Notes: generated by a model from the letters alone, not told the origin. A stretch of 64,000 bases of DNA from Paramixta manurensis (GCF_013285385.1 NZ_CP054212.1:1922001-1986000), one strand, 5' to 3'. Counted from the first letter of the stretch, positions 32,978 through 42,456 are shown. Made by a program: numbers and translations.

Positions 32978-35116
32978 TTAGAAATCGTAGCCAATCGTGG
33001 CAACAATCGAACGTTCCGCGCCCCAGTAACAGTAGCCGGTGCCGTAGCAGGCGGCGACATACTGACGGTCAGTAAGGTTATTCGCATTCACCTGCACAAA
33101 TGCCCCTTTTAGTTTACTGTTCCAGGCACCTAAATCGGCGCGTACTGAAGCGTCAAACAGGGTGGTGGAGGGCAGACGGCGGGTATTTTCGTTATCAGCC
33201 CACTGCTTACCAATGTAGCGAACGCCAGTGCCGACGCTGATACCGTAATCAAACTGATAACGCGCCCACGCGGTAGCAATCGAACTTGGCGTTACATACG
33301 GCGTATTACCACTATTGCCATCCACCGCATCTTTAAAGCGCACCCGGTTCCAGGTATAGCCCGCAAGGGTGCTCAAACGAGGCGTCAACTGAGTATGCGC
33401 CTCCAGTTCAACGCCCTGAGAGTGCACCTTACCGGCGGGGACATAGGTGGCAGTGATAATATCGCGGTTAGCGACATTTTTTTGCGTCAGATCGTAAACC
33501 GCCGCGGAGTACATATTATTAGTGCCAGGCGGTTGATATTTAACCCCGGCTTCATATTGTTCGGCGGTGGTGGGTTTCAGCAAGTTACCGTCAGGGCCGG
33601 AGAGCGCAGCCGGGGTAATCGCCTGGCTGTAGCTGACATAAGGCGAGATACCACTGTCGAAAGCATACAGCAACGCGGCGCGTCCGCTCACATGATCGTC
33701 GGAACGGCGGTAATGGGTATGGTCGGTATCATTGGTGTTTTGCGACACAATCCGATCGTAGCGCCCGGACAGATCAAGGTGCCATTTATCCAGTGTCATC
33801 TCATCTTGCAGATAAGCGCCGGTCTGGTAATAACGGCGCGTTGATTGATGCGCACTGATACCCGGAATGCTCAGGCCCGCATCGGTCCAGAGATGATTGC
33901 CGCCGATGCCGGTTACCGCGTTCAGCGGGTCGGCAAACGCGCTGGCATCCCACAATTTATTGCGATACTGATGATATTCACCGCCGAGCACCACTTTATG
34001 CTCCAGCCTGCCGGTGGCGAAATCTGCCTCCAACTGGTTATCTATCGCCACCGCATCCAACGAAGAGCGTTCCCCGGAATAATAGCGACTGAGTGAGTTA
34101 CTATTACCGATCCAACCAATTTGATACACCTGATCCTGATTGACATTGGAGTGGGTATAACTGGCATTAGAGCGAAACGCCCAAGTGTCATTAAAACGGT
34201 GAGAGAACTGGTAACTATAGATCTGCTCGCGACGTTTAAACTGGTCGAGCGAGCTTTCGCCATCGTAAAACCCATTGCTTAACTTATAGCCGTTATGGCG
34301 GATGATACTGCCTTCGCCGGGTACCGCACTATGATAGCCGCCAGAGGGATCTTTTTGCAGATAGGCTTTTAACTCAAGCGAAGTGTCTTCATCCGGTTGC
34401 CACAGTAATGATGGAGAGATGGCATAACGCTCTTCGCGTGTATGGTCATATTGTGTATCGCTATCACGCGTCACGCCGGTTAGACGAAATGCCCATTGAT
34501 CATTAATCGCATTGGTATAATCGAACGCGCTACCGGTGGTGTTATTGGTTCCGCCCATCAGACGGAAATGCCCCTCTTCGCTAAATTGTGGACGTTTAGA
34601 GGTCATCATTACCAGCCCGCCGGGAACGGTCTGACCATAGAGCGCGGAAGAGGGGCCTTTAACCACATCCAGTCGCTCCAGGAACCAGGGATCGATTTGT
34701 AGCGCGTTATAACTGCCGCCATCGCTCATCAACCGCAGGCCATCAAGGAAGGTATTATCGACATCGCCGCCATGGAAGCCACGCAGTGCAATGGTTTCAT
34801 AACGGTTGGCGCCCCCGGCGAAATTGGTAAATACGCCGGGGGTATAGTTTAGCGCCTGGTTAACGTTAAGCGCGCCTTGATCTTCCATTTGCTGGCGCGT
34901 GACCACTGAAACCGACTGACCGGTAGTGATTAACGGCTCGTCGGTTTTGGTCGCGCCTTTACTGGTTTTTGCCGTATAGCCTGAAGTGGGAGAATCCGCC
35001 GTTTCAGTTGGTTGTGCGCTAACAACCAGTGTCCCTTCAGCGAAAGAAAGCGCGGGCATCGCCAGCGCAAATGAGCAAAGTAGAGCAGAACGCTTTACTG
35101 TAAAAGCCATTCTCAT
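32978..35116 (-). CDS. foxA: TonB-dependent siderophore receptor, FoxA-like
   Basis: A 712-aa outer-membrane receptor. Signal peptide to about residue 26 (ALSFAEG), TonB box EGTLVVSA, plug domain (SVSVVTRQQMEDQGALN, TPGVFTNFAGGANRYE, VVKGPSSALYGQTVPGG), then a 22-strand barrel ending with Phe (IGYDF). The C-terminal ACYGTGYCYWGAERS with two cysteines is typical of the FhuA/FhuE/FoxA hydroxamate group; length and plug favour FoxA (ferrioxamine B). Exact ligand is inference. A Fur box lies about 100 bases upstream. It interrupts the ymgE-treA synteny seen in E. coli. Confidence 0.85.
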   Translation of the reverse strand: MRMAFTVKRSALLCSFALAMPALSFAEGTLVVSAQPTETADSPTSGYTAKTSKGATKTDEPLITTGQSVSVVTRQQMEDQGALNVNQALNYTPGVFTNFAGGANRYETIALRGFHGGDVDNTFLDGLRLMSDGGSYNALQIDPWFLERLDVVKGPSSALYGQTVPGGLVMMTSKRPQFSEEGHFRLMGGTNNTTGSAFDYTNAINDQWAFRLTGVTRDSDTQYDHTREERYAISPSLLWQPDEDTSLELKAYLQKDPSGGYHSAVPGEGSIIRHNGYKLSNGFYDGESSLDQFKRREQIYSYQFSHRFNDTWAFRSNASYTHSNVNQDQVYQIGWIGNSNSLSRYYSGERSSLDAVAIDNQLEADFATGRLEHKVVLGGEYHQYRNKLWDASAFADPLNAVTGIGGNHLWTDAGLSIPGISAHQSTRRYYQTGAYLQDEMTLDKWHLDLSGRYDRIVSQNTNDTDHTHYRRSDDHVSGRAALLYAFDSGISPYVSYSQAITPAALSGPDGNLLKPTTAEQYEAGVKYQPPGTNNMYSAAVYDLTQKNVANRDIITATYVPAGKVHSQGVELEAHTQLTPRLSTLAGYTWNRVRFKDAVDGNSGNTPYVTPSSIATAWARYQFDYGISVGTGVRYIGKQWADNENTRRLPSTTLFDASVRADLGAWNSKLKGAFVQVNANNLTDRQYVAACYGTGYCYWGAERSIVATIGYDF

Positions 35117-35217
35117 GGTTTATTCCTAATCTGACCTGTGTGATAAAAGCCGGAAACGCAGAGGTTTTTGACGGCGCGAACCGAAAGATAAATACTTATT
35201 ACTCGTCTATCTATAAC

Positions 35218-35236
35218 TCTAATGATAATTATTATC
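35218..35236 (-). promoter_or_regulatory. Fur box upstream of foxA
   Basis: A 19-base site matching the Fur consensus GATAATGATAATCATTATC at 16 positions (core AATGATAATTATTATC). It lies about 100 bases before the foxA start. It predicts iron-repressed expression. Confidence 0.8.
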
Positions 35237-35378
35237 TTTCTCGTTTACCGATTCAAGCATTGATTTTATTAATATATTCTCTTGTAAACAGCAGGGGTAT
35301 GCAGGCGAGATGCGCAAGATAGAGAAGAGAAAGTTGTGGTGGAGGGGTAACATTCTGCCGGAAGAGCAGGAGGTCCAC

Positions 35379-35406
35379 AGAGGGGCGAGGCTCAACCCGC
35401 CCCTCT
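35379..35406 (-). terminator. treA terminator hairpin
   Basis: AGAGGGGCG / CGCCCCTCT (9 bp) just beyond the treA stop on the minus strand. No T-run follows. Confidence 0.5.
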
Positions 35407-35420
35407 AAGCTAATGAAAAA

Positions 35421-37097
35421 TCACGGAGCGGATGGTTTTAAATCGCCAACATTATTACAGGTAACGTCTTTCGGACAGTACATATCCATCAGTTTCAGCG
35501 TCACGCCATTTGTCCAGCCAAAACCGTCCTGCAATGGATATTCACCGCCGCCCCCGCCGCCTAAACCTTTCCCTTCAACCACGTATTTTTCCACCAGTTT
35601 ATGTTCCCGGTCATAAGTGGTTTGTACGTTGTTGAGGAAACGCAGCCCAATCTCTTTAGCCAGCGTTTGCTTGCCGTAGTGGTTCAGACCTTCAACCGCG
35701 ACCCATTGCAACGGTGCCCAGCCGTTTGGCGCATCCCATTGCTGGCCGTTATTCACATTGGTGGTGACTAAACCGCCTTCTTTAACCAACTGTTTTTCAA
35801 CCGCGGCGCTGGTTTTATCGGCCTGGTCAGGCGTGGCAACCTGTAGATAGAGCGGGAACAAGGCTGCGGCGGTCAATTGAGGCCTTATGCGCGCTGTTTT
35901 CCAGTCATAATCGGCATACCAGCCCGCCTGCGCATTCCATAAATAGCGATTAATTGCCGCCTGACGTTTTTCCGCCAGGGCGGCAAACCGTTGGCTGGCA
36001 TCCGCTTGTCCGGCGACTTTACTGGCATGAGAAAGCGTCTGTTCGAGGTGGAACAACAACGCATTGAGGTCAACCGGTACAATTTGCGTGGTATGAATGG
36101 TCGAAAGGTCGTTAGCTTTCTCAAACCAGCGTGAGCTAAAGTCCCAGCCAGACGCAGCGCCGGAGCGTAAATCACGATATAGCTCAGCTTTATTACGGTT
36201 TGGCGCTTTCTGCGCGGTCGCAATATCGTCCATGTAAGATTCGGTACGCGGAACATCGCGTGCATCCCAATAGCGGTTCAGCAGCGTGCCATCTTTCAGC
36301 TTAACCACACGCTTATCGGCGTCGCCAGCTTTCACCTTGTCGGCATCGGCCATCCAATAGTTGTACTCCTTTTGCAACTGCGGCAAATACTTGCTGTAGA
36401 CGCTCTCTCCATCATGCTGCGCCAACAAATCAACCATCAAGCTAAAGAACGGCGGCTGCGAGCGGCTGAGGTAATAGCTACGGTTACCATTTGGAATGTG
36501 GCCATATTTATCCAGTTCGTACGCGAAGTTATCCACCATATCCTGTACGCGATCCCAATGGCCGCTCTCCGCCAACCCTAGCATGGTGAAATAACTATCC
36601 CAGTAATAAACCTCGCGGAAACGACCGCCGGGAACCACATACGGTTTCGGTAACGGCAGCAGTGAATCATGCGGGCTGGCTTTATCGGTGGTACGAGTCA
36701 GCACCGGCCACAGGCCATTGATATGTTCGCGCAGACTTTGACCGGCAGGCGGGACATATTTTTCGCCGGCGCCGGGCAGAATAAAGTTACCGGCAACAAA
36801 ATGCTTAAGGTCGAAATTCCGTTGATTCTTCTGCATCCGCCAGTCTGCGAGGATCGAAGCGGGATCATATTTAGGTACCGCATCGGCAAAGGTTTTTTGG
36901 TCAGGATAAAATTTCGCGGCCTGAACCGCATAGTAGAGCGGGCCTAGCACAATGTCTGGCGGTTGTGGCGCGTTGCTCAACATATGCTGACTTTGGTCGG
37001 CTTGCGCCCAGGCATTTGCGCCCGCTAAAGCGGCGCTGATAAATAAAGGTAGTAGCAGAGCACCTTTCCATTGACGGTTAGCGACGGTTTTCATCAT
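35421..37097 (-). CDS. treA: TreA, periplasmic trehalase
   Basis: Glycoside hydrolase family 37 enzyme that splits trehalose to two glucose molecules in the periplasm. It is 558 aa with a signal peptide (cleavage near ANAWAQAD). Both trehalase signatures are present: PGGRFREVYYWDSYFT and QWDAPNGWAPLQW. A Gly run before the C-terminus (GLGGGGGGEYPLQDGFGWTNG) is the family glycine-rich motif. The C-terminal tail has two cysteines (MYCPKDVTCNN). Order ycgR-ymgE-(foxA)-treA parallels E. coli. Confidence 0.96.
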   Translation of the reverse strand: MMKTVANRQWKGALLLPLFISAALAGANAWAQADQSQHMLSNAPQPPDIVLGPLYYAVQAAKFYPDQKTFADAVPKYDPASILADWRMQKNQRNFDLKHFVAGNFILPGAGEKYVPPAGQSLREHINGLWPVLTRTTDKASPHDSLLPLPKPYVVPGGRFREVYYWDSYFTMLGLAESGHWDRVQDMVDNFAYELDKYGHIPNGNRSYYLSRSQPPFFSLMVDLLAQHDGESVYSKYLPQLQKEYNYWMADADKVKAGDADKRVVKLKDGTLLNRYWDARDVPRTESYMDDIATAQKAPNRNKAELYRDLRSGAASGWDFSSRWFEKANDLSTIHTTQIVPVDLNALLFHLEQTLSHASKVAGQADASQRFAALAEKRQAAINRYLWNAQAGWYADYDWKTARIRPQLTAAALFPLYLQVATPDQADKTSAAVEKQLVKEGGLVTTNVNNGQQWDAPNGWAPLQWVAVEGLNHYGKQTLAKEIGLRFLNNVQTTYDREHKLVEKYVVEGKGLGGGGGGEYPLQDGFGWTNGVTLKLMDMYCPKDVTCNNVGDLKPSAP

Positions 37098-37231
37098 GGG
37101 TTCTTCTCCTTGTCCAGACCAAGCATGGTCTGTAAGTTATTGACCATGCTAAAAACTTTAGACGAGATTTTATTTTTTTCCTGCAAGCGGCGCGGGAAGT
37201 GTGAGGTGGGTACGGCTTTTTGGTGGGATGC

Positions 37232-37650
37232 TGGCTGAAAAGAACCTTCAGCCAGGCTGACCTTTTGGCTGCGGGTAATAGGGTGCTCACCTTAACCTGG
37301 TGCAGCGGTGTGGGTGTTGACCTTCCCGAGGCATTAGCGCCGCTGAGACTGAACCGGTTTCCAGGACGAGGCGACACGACGTCGCCGAGAGCAAGCGCCG
37401 CGTCGGGAACGCGTCGCGCCCGGTCCGTCGGAAAATGGTGAAGGCGAAGGTACCCGCGCCGCGGGCGAAGCGCCTGCCGGTAGCGCGGATTGTTAAGGGC
37501 CACGCTTATGGCCCTTGACTCGCTCGCCCTTCAGGCGAGAGAAACGCCGTTGATTTTTCAGATTTCAGCAACCGCTAGAAACCAACCCCCCGTTAAGGTC
37601 AACGGCGTTCCGGCCACCGCTCCGCGCCAGACGGCGAGAGAAACGCCGTT
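37232..37650. repeat. GC-rich multi-hairpin intergenic element
   Basis: Between treA and the GntR gene lies a stretch without coding character but with many inverted repeats: 37232-37254 (TGGCTGAA/TTCAGCCA), 37370-37386 (GGCGAC/GTCGCC), 37453-37465 (CCCGC/GCGGG), 37495-37516 (AAGGGCCA/TGGCCCTT), 37523-37539 (CTCGCC/GGCGAG), 37543-37611 (AACGCCGTTGA/TCAACGGCGTT) and 37632-37649 (ACGGCG/CGCCGT). An 18-base direct repeat GGCGAGAGAAACGCCGTT sits at 37534 and 37633. An AGCGGTG/CACCGCT pair (37304, 37615) could close the whole. It may be a dispersed repeat or a structured RNA. Confidence 0.55.
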
Positions 37651-38326
37651 AGCGTGCCACCAACGCTTGTTTAAACGACATAATATGCGCGCGCGTTGCG
37701 CTATCAGCCGCAGTTGCATCGCCCGCCGCTAACGCCTCAATTATCGCGTTATGCTCATCAATAACCTCATGCATATGCACTTCATTCGATAAGGTTGTCG
37801 CCCAAAAGCGCTGCGCCTGGGCGTGAATCACACTGAGAATATCAATTAAACGACGATTGGCGGCGACGGTGGCTAAATGGTGATGAAATTGCCGATCCAA
37901 TAACATCATATTGATACGGTCACGCTGCTGACGCGCCCGATCAATTTGCAGATTCAACTGACGCAAATAGCGAATATCTTCTTCACTGATGCGTTGCACG
38001 GCGAGACGAATACACAGTGCCTCATTCGCCAGGCGAACCTCGATCAGTTCCAACGCATCATCAATCGATAATGGGGAAACCATCACCCCTTTGCGCGGAA
38101 TCACCTGAAGCAATCCTTCGGCTGCCAAACGATGAATCGCCTGATTAATTGGCGTGCGGCCCATCTCCAGATCGGCCATGACCTGCGCGGTATTTAAATA
38201 GTCTCCGGGCTTATAAACCAAGGTAATGAGGGCCTGTTTAAAGCGTAAATAAGCCAATTCGTTTAGCGATAGCGTGCGCGTATTTTCCGGGAATTCAGTT
38301 CCGCTCTCCATAACTTCGCTTCTCAC
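37649..38326 (-). CDS. GntR-family (FCD) transcriptional regulator
   Basis: A 225-aa repressor-type protein: winged-helix GntR domain (PGDYLNTAQVMADLEMGR, then TPINQAIHRLAAEGLL, IPRKGVMVSP) followed by an all-helical FCD ligand domain with metal-site candidates (DRQFHHHLATVAANRRL, HEVIDEHNAIIEAL). The GTG start at 38326 follows GGAG; an ATG five codons in is possible. It is divergent from the DUF2848-amidase operon, which it probably regulates. The ligand is unknown. Its stop codon abuts the hairpin element. Confidence 0.88.
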   Translation of the reverse strand: MRSEVMESGTEFPENTRTLSLNELAYLRFKQALITLVYKPGDYLNTAQVMADLEMGRTPINQAIHRLAAEGLLQVIPRKGVMVSPLSIDDALELIEVRLANEALCIRLAVQRISEEDIRYLRQLNLQIDRARQQRDRINMMLLDRQFHHHLATVAANRRLIDILSVIHAQAQRFWATTLSNEVHMHEVIDEHNAIIEALAAGDATAADSATRAHIMSFKQALVAR

Positions 38327-38440
38327 TTTTTACTCCCGCAATTTGAACTCTTCCACATTCTACACAAAAGATGGCACAAAAATCGCCTGTTTTAAGCTAG
38401 AGTGAAATTTCACAGTGATTTTTAACAAAGGTTTTACACG

Positions 38441-39124
38441 ATGAAACTGCATTTTAGCCGTGACAATGCTGCAAATGATTTGATTGAAGTTGATATTAAT
38501 CAATTAATTATAGCAGGATGGACTGGAAGGGATCGTGAAGCCATCATGCACCACATTAGTGAGCTGGAAGCGCTGGGTGTGCACCAACCTAGTGCAGTGC
38601 CACTGTTTTATCGCGTGGCAACCAATCAACTTTCACAACAACAACAGATTGAAGTCGTCGGCGGTAATACCTCCGGAGAAGCGGAACCGTTTGTGTTTAC
38701 CCATCAAGGCGAACTGTATGTTTCGTTGGCGTCTGACCACACTGACCGCCAGCTGGAAACCCATAGCGTGGCGTTATCCAAACAGATTTGCGTTAAACCT
38801 GTTGCGCATCAAGCGTGGCGGATGCGTGAGGTCGCTGCGCATTGGGACCAGCTAATACTGCGTGCCTGGATCCGCGAGCAGGGCGAGTGGGTGCTGTATC
38901 AAGAGGGCACGCTCTGTGCATTACGTACCCCGTTTGATTTGCTGGAGAACTATCTCGCCGGTCAGCCGCTACCGGAAAACGGCCTGGCGATGACTTGCGG
39001 CACGCTGGCGGCGATTGGCGGCATTCGGCCCGCGACCGAGTTTCGTATGGCGCTGGTTGATGAGCAACGCGGATGCAGTATTACGCACCACTATCGCAGT
39101 GTTGAACTGCCGATTATTGCCTGA
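38441..39124 (+). CDS. DUF2848 family protein
   Basis: A 227-aa soluble protein of the DUF2848 family (start MKLHFSRDN, IIAGWTGRDREAIMHHI, EALGVHQPSAVPLFYRV, GELYVSLASDHTDRQLE, end MALVDEQRGCSITHHY). The fold resembles fumarylacetoacetate-hydrolase-like proteins; the activity is not known to me. It is the first gene of an operon with an amidase 10 bases downstream. The context suggests a step in breakdown of an amide- or ring-containing compound. Confidence 0.75.
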   Translation: MKLHFSRDNAANDLIEVDINQLIIAGWTGRDREAIMHHISELEALGVHQPSAVPLFYRVATNQLSQQQQIEVVGGNTSGEAEPFVFTHQGELYVSLASDHTDRQLETHSVALSKQICVKPVAHQAWRMREVAAHWDQLILRAWIREQGEWVLYQEGTLCALRTPFDLLENYLAGQPLPENGLAMTCGTLAAIGGIRPATEFRMALVDEQRGCSITHHYRSVELPIIA

Positions 39125-39134
39125 GGAGGAGCCG

Positions 39135-40502
39135 ATGACACGTTCTCTGTTGCAGGTAACCCGCGCGCTGGCGGCGGGTGAAGTGGATGCCGCCACGTTG
39201 ACCGAACAGGCGTTAAGCGCAATCGGAGATACGCAAGGTGAGGGGCAGTTAACCTTTACCCGGCTGTATGCGCAAGAGGCGCGGGCGGCAGCGGCGCAGG
39301 CGGATAAACGTCGCCTTGAGCAGCGTCCGCGCAGCCCGCTGGATGGCGTGCCCATTTCGATTAAGGATTTGTTCGACGTTGCCGGGGAGCCGACAACCGC
39401 CGGTTCGCGTGTGCTATGTCATGCAACGGCGGCATCAAAAGATGCGGCGGTGGTTGCTCGCCTACGGCAGGCTGGCGCGGTGATTGTCGGTAAAACCAAT
39501 ATGACCGAGTTTGCCTATTCCGGATTGGGCGTGAATCCGCACTACGGAACGCCCGCCAATGCCTTCGATCGCGCACAACGCCGTATTCCCGGCGGCTCCT
39601 CTTCCGGCGCGGCCGTTTCCGTTAGCGACGGGATGTGTTTTGGCGCAGTCGGTACCGATACCGGCGGGTCGGTACGTATTCCGGCGGCACTGAGCGGCCT
39701 GACCGGCTATAAACCGACTGCCCGCCGTATTGATCGTGCCGGGGTCCTGCCGCTTTCTCCGGCACTGGATGCCGTAGGCGTGATTGCGCATGACGTGCGT
39801 AGTTGTTTACTGCTGGATAGCGTCATTGCCGATACTCCATTGTTAACCCAAGAAAAATCCTTACGTCATGCACGTTTTGCCTTACCACAAAGCGTGGTGC
39901 TGGAGGGGCTAGACGCCGGGGTAGAAACCGCCTGGCACGCGGCACTCGACACCCTGCGTCAGGCGGGGGCCACGCTGGAGTGGTTGCCGATGGAGGAGTT
40001 TAACGAGGTCGCGGGCTTCAACGCGGGCGGCGGTTTTACCGCGCTGGAGTCCTGGCAGTGGCACCGCACATTAATTGAGCAGAATGCCGCGCAGTATGAC
40101 CAACGGGTACTTTCGCGTATCCGTCGCGGCGCGGAGTTAACCGCAAATGATCGCCAACTACTCGAGCGGCAGCGTGCCGACTGGCAGTGCCGGGTGGCGC
40201 AAAGGCTGAACGGCTATGATGCGATGCTGATGCCAACGGTACCGGTTATTGCACCGACTATCGCTGAACTGGAGGCTGACGAAGCACACTACTTTGCCCT
40301 CAATGGCGCGATGCTGCGCAATCCCTCGTTGATTAACTTCCTTGACGGCTGTGCCGTCTCTTTACCTTGCCATACCGCAGGTCAGGCACCGGTCGGGCTG
40401 ATGTTGGCCGGTTTACCGCTGCACGATAACGCCGTAATGAGCTGGGCGCTCTGCATTGAACACGCGCTGGCACACTCACACACCACGGGAGACACCCCAT
40501 GA
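39135..40502 (+). CDS. Amidase signature family hydrolase
   Basis: A 455-aa amidase. The Ser-cisSer-Lys triad is intact: K77 (PISIKDLFDV), S155 (PGGSSSGAAVS), S179 (DTGGSVRIPAAL). I start at 39135, behind GAGGAG, because the open frame upstream (to 39015) overlaps DUF2848 in another frame. Related enzymes include GatA-like amidases, allophanate hydrolases and aryl-acylamidases; the substrate cannot be told. It overlaps the next gene by ATGA. Confidence 0.88.
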   Translation: MTRSLLQVTRALAAGEVDAATLTEQALSAIGDTQGEGQLTFTRLYAQEARAAAAQADKRRLEQRPRSPLDGVPISIKDLFDVAGEPTTAGSRVLCHATAASKDAAVVARLRQAGAVIVGKTNMTEFAYSGLGVNPHYGTPANAFDRAQRRIPGGSSSGAAVSVSDGMCFGAVGTDTGGSVRIPAALSGLTGYKPTARRIDRAGVLPLSPALDAVGVIAHDVRSCLLLDSVIADTPLLTQEKSLRHARFALPQSVVLEGLDAGVETAWHAALDTLRQAGATLEWLPMEEFNEVAGFNAGGGFTALESWQWHRTLIEQNAAQYDQRVLSRIRRGAELTANDRQLLERQRADWQCRVAQRLNGYDAMLMPTVPVIAPTIAELEADEAHYFALNGAMLRNPSLINFLDGCAVSLPCHTAGQAPVGLMLAGLPLHDNAVMSWALCIEHALAHSHTTGDTP

Positions 40503-41131
40503 ATACTGCTGCTCAGGGAATGCTTTTTGTTGCGACGGATGTAGCACCGGCCGAAGAAGCCGATTTTAACCAATGGTATGACCGCGAACATGTCGAGGAG
40601 CGCGTCGCGATTGAAGGGTTTCTCAGCGGAACGCGCTATCAAGCGCTCGACGCCACGCGAAAATATTTAGGGCTGTATAAAACGCGCACGTTGGCAACCT
40701 TTCGCAGTGCAGCCTATCACGCGGCCTTTACCCGACAAACTCAGTGGTCGGTCACTCACCTGAATAACATGGTCAACCCGATGCGCCGGGTGTGTGCCAT
40801 TGAGGGGCGAGTCGGGATCGGCACCGGCAGTCATCTCAGTATCCTGACCTGTCATACACCACTGTCCAGTGAAGAGGCTCGTCATTTAGGTGAACGGATG
40901 CTACGTGAGAACGGTTTTATCACCTCAAGCCTCCTGTTACCGGACGCCGAACTCAGCACGCCGCTGCCAAAAGAGGCTGCCGCGCCGCGCGCAATGAACG
41001 CCATGCTGCTGATTGAGAGCCGAGAAGCCGCATGTGGCGAGCGGCTTGCAGAACTGGCGTGCCGGGAGATTAATGCCGAGGCGCAATTTTACGCGCTGAG
41101 CTGGCAACTCACCCACCAGGAGAGAACATGA
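40499..41131 (+). CDS. EthD-like dimeric alpha/beta-barrel protein
   Basis: A 210-aa protein with an N-terminal dimeric alpha/beta-barrel pattern (GMLFVATDVAPAEEADFNQWYDREHVEERVAI, split here as AEEADFNQWYDREH and VEERVAIEGFLSGTRY) typical of EthD/antibiotic-monooxygenase-like folds. The second half may repeat the fold (MNAMLLIESREAACGERLAEL). Such proteins often act on small organic acids or serve as accessory isomerases. It overlaps amidase upstream and the transporter downstream by 4 bases each, so the four genes form one unit. Confidence 0.6.
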   Translation: MNTAAQGMLFVATDVAPAEEADFNQWYDREHVEERVAIEGFLSGTRYQALDATRKYLGLYKTRTLATFRSAAYHAAFTRQTQWSVTHLNNMVNPMRRVCAIEGRVGIGTGSHLSILTCHTPLSSEEARHLGERMLRENGFITSSLLLPDAELSTPLPKEAAAPRAMNAMLLIESREAACGERLAELACREINAEAQFYALSWQLTHQERT

Positions 41132-42456
41132 TGAGCCTGTCAAACACCGACCATCCGACGCATAAGACGCGCGCCGAAGAGGCGACCAGCCAGCCGCCAA
41201 AAACCGGTCGCCTGGCGGCGGCCAGCGCAATCGGCACCGCGCTCGAATGGTATGACTTCACGGTCTATAACATCATGGCGGCGCTGATCTTTAACCATGT
41301 GTTCTTTCCTTCGTTCGACCCGCTGGTGGGAACTATCCTCGCCTTTTCAACGTATGCGGTAGGCTATGTCTCGCGCCCGATTGGCGGCATGCTATTCGGC
41401 CATCTCGGTGATGTGCTGGGGCGACGTTTTGTACTGGTTACTACGTTAGTGATTATGGGCGTGACCACTGGCTTAATGGGCCTGCTGCCGGGCTACGCCG
41501 CTTGGGGAATTTGGAGCCCACTGCTACTGGTTTCCTTACGGTTTATACAAGGTATCGCCTTGGGCGGAGAGTGGGCCGGCGCGGTACTGCTGGCGATGGA
41601 GCATGGCAAAGCGCACCAACGTGGACGCAATGCCTCATTCGCCCAGGTTGGGCCATCGTGCGGGACATTGCTGGGCACCATTTTTATTACGCTTATCACC
41701 GTCGCGCTTTCCACTGAACAGTTTCAGCTATGGGGCTGGCGCATTCCCTTCCTGTTGAGCCTGGCGCTGGTGATCTTTGGATTATGGCTGCGCCGTGGCG
41801 TAGGCGAAACGCCGGCCTTTTTGCAACTGGAAAAGAACCACAGCACCACCCACACGCCGATAAAAGAGGTGTTTTTACACCATCCGCGCGCCTTGCTGAT
41901 TGCCGGTGGCTCGCGGATTGGTTCCGATGTGTTGTATGCGCTGGTGGTGGTATTTACGCTGACCTATGTCACCACGGTACTGCACCTGCCACGTCCGTTA
42001 GCCTTAACCGCTACCATGCTGGGGGCGATCGGGAATGCGATTACCGTACCGCTGTTTGGCGCGTTATCGGATCGGCTGGGACGTCGCCCGGTATATATTG
42101 CCGGGGTGCTGTTGGCGATGGTATGGGCGTTTGTCTTTTTTATCCTGCTGGATAGTACGCATCCGGTGCTGATTTGCTTGTCAGTGATTGGCGGGTTACT
42201 GATTCATGCGGTGATGTACGGCCCGCAAGCGGCGTTTGTCACTGAGCAGTTTCCGGTACAGGTGCGTTATGCCGGTTCTTCACTGGCCTACACGCTGGCA
42301 GGCATTATTGGCGGTGGTTTCGCACCCTTGATTATTACCAGTTTATATAAAGAGAGCGGCAGCACGCTGTGGGTCTCGGGATATGTAATATTAACGCTAT
42401 TGATAACCTTAGTTGCATTATGGAAGGCGAAAGAAACCGCGCATCAGCCGTTGTGA
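41128..42456 (+). CDS. MFS metabolite:H+ symporter (MHS family)
   Basis: A 442-aa transporter with 12 predicted helices. The MHS hallmark GTALEWYDFTVYNIMAAL is at about 32-49, followed by PIGGMLFGHLGDVLGRR (loop 2-3 motif) and LGGEWAGAVLLAMEH. The family imports small organic acids such as shikimate, citrate, alpha-ketoglutarate or betaine. Coupled by ATGA to the EthD-like gene, it should import the substrate of the DUF2848/amidase operon. Confidence 0.88.
   Translation: MMSLSNTDHPTHKTRAEEATSQPPKTGRLAAASAIGTALEWYDFTVYNIMAALIFNHVFFPSFDPLVGTILAFSTYAVGYVSRPIGGMLFGHLGDVLGRRFVLVTTLVIMGVTTGLMGLLPGYAAWGIWSPLLLVSLRFIQGIALGGEWAGAVLLAMEHGKAHQRGRNASFAQVGPSCGTLLGTIFITLITVALSTEQFQLWGWRIPFLLSLALVIFGLWLRRGVGETPAFLQLEKNHSTTHTPIKEVFLHHPRALLIAGGSRIGSDVLYALVVVFTLTYVTTVLHLPRPLALTATMLGAIGNAITVPLFGALSDRLGRRPVYIAGVLLAMVWAFVFFILLDSTHPVLICLSVIGGLLIHAVMYGPQAAFVTEQFPVQVRYAGSSLAYTLAGIIGGGFAPLIITSLYKESGSTLWVSGYVILTLLITLVALWKAKETAHQPL

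Noticed and set aside
33395..34702. Several open frames of 70-150 codons antisense to foxA
   Set aside because: They are frame shadows of the receptor gene, with no ribosome sites and no protein-like composition.
37534..37650. Possible CRISPR array from the repeated GGCGAGAGAAACGCCGTT
   Set aside because: Only two copies, at 99-base spacing, within a larger palindromic element; no cas genes.
37220..37732. Open frames in the treA-GntR gap
   Set aside because: They are arginine-rich readings of GC-rich hairpins without ribosome sites; the region is better explained as structured DNA or RNA.
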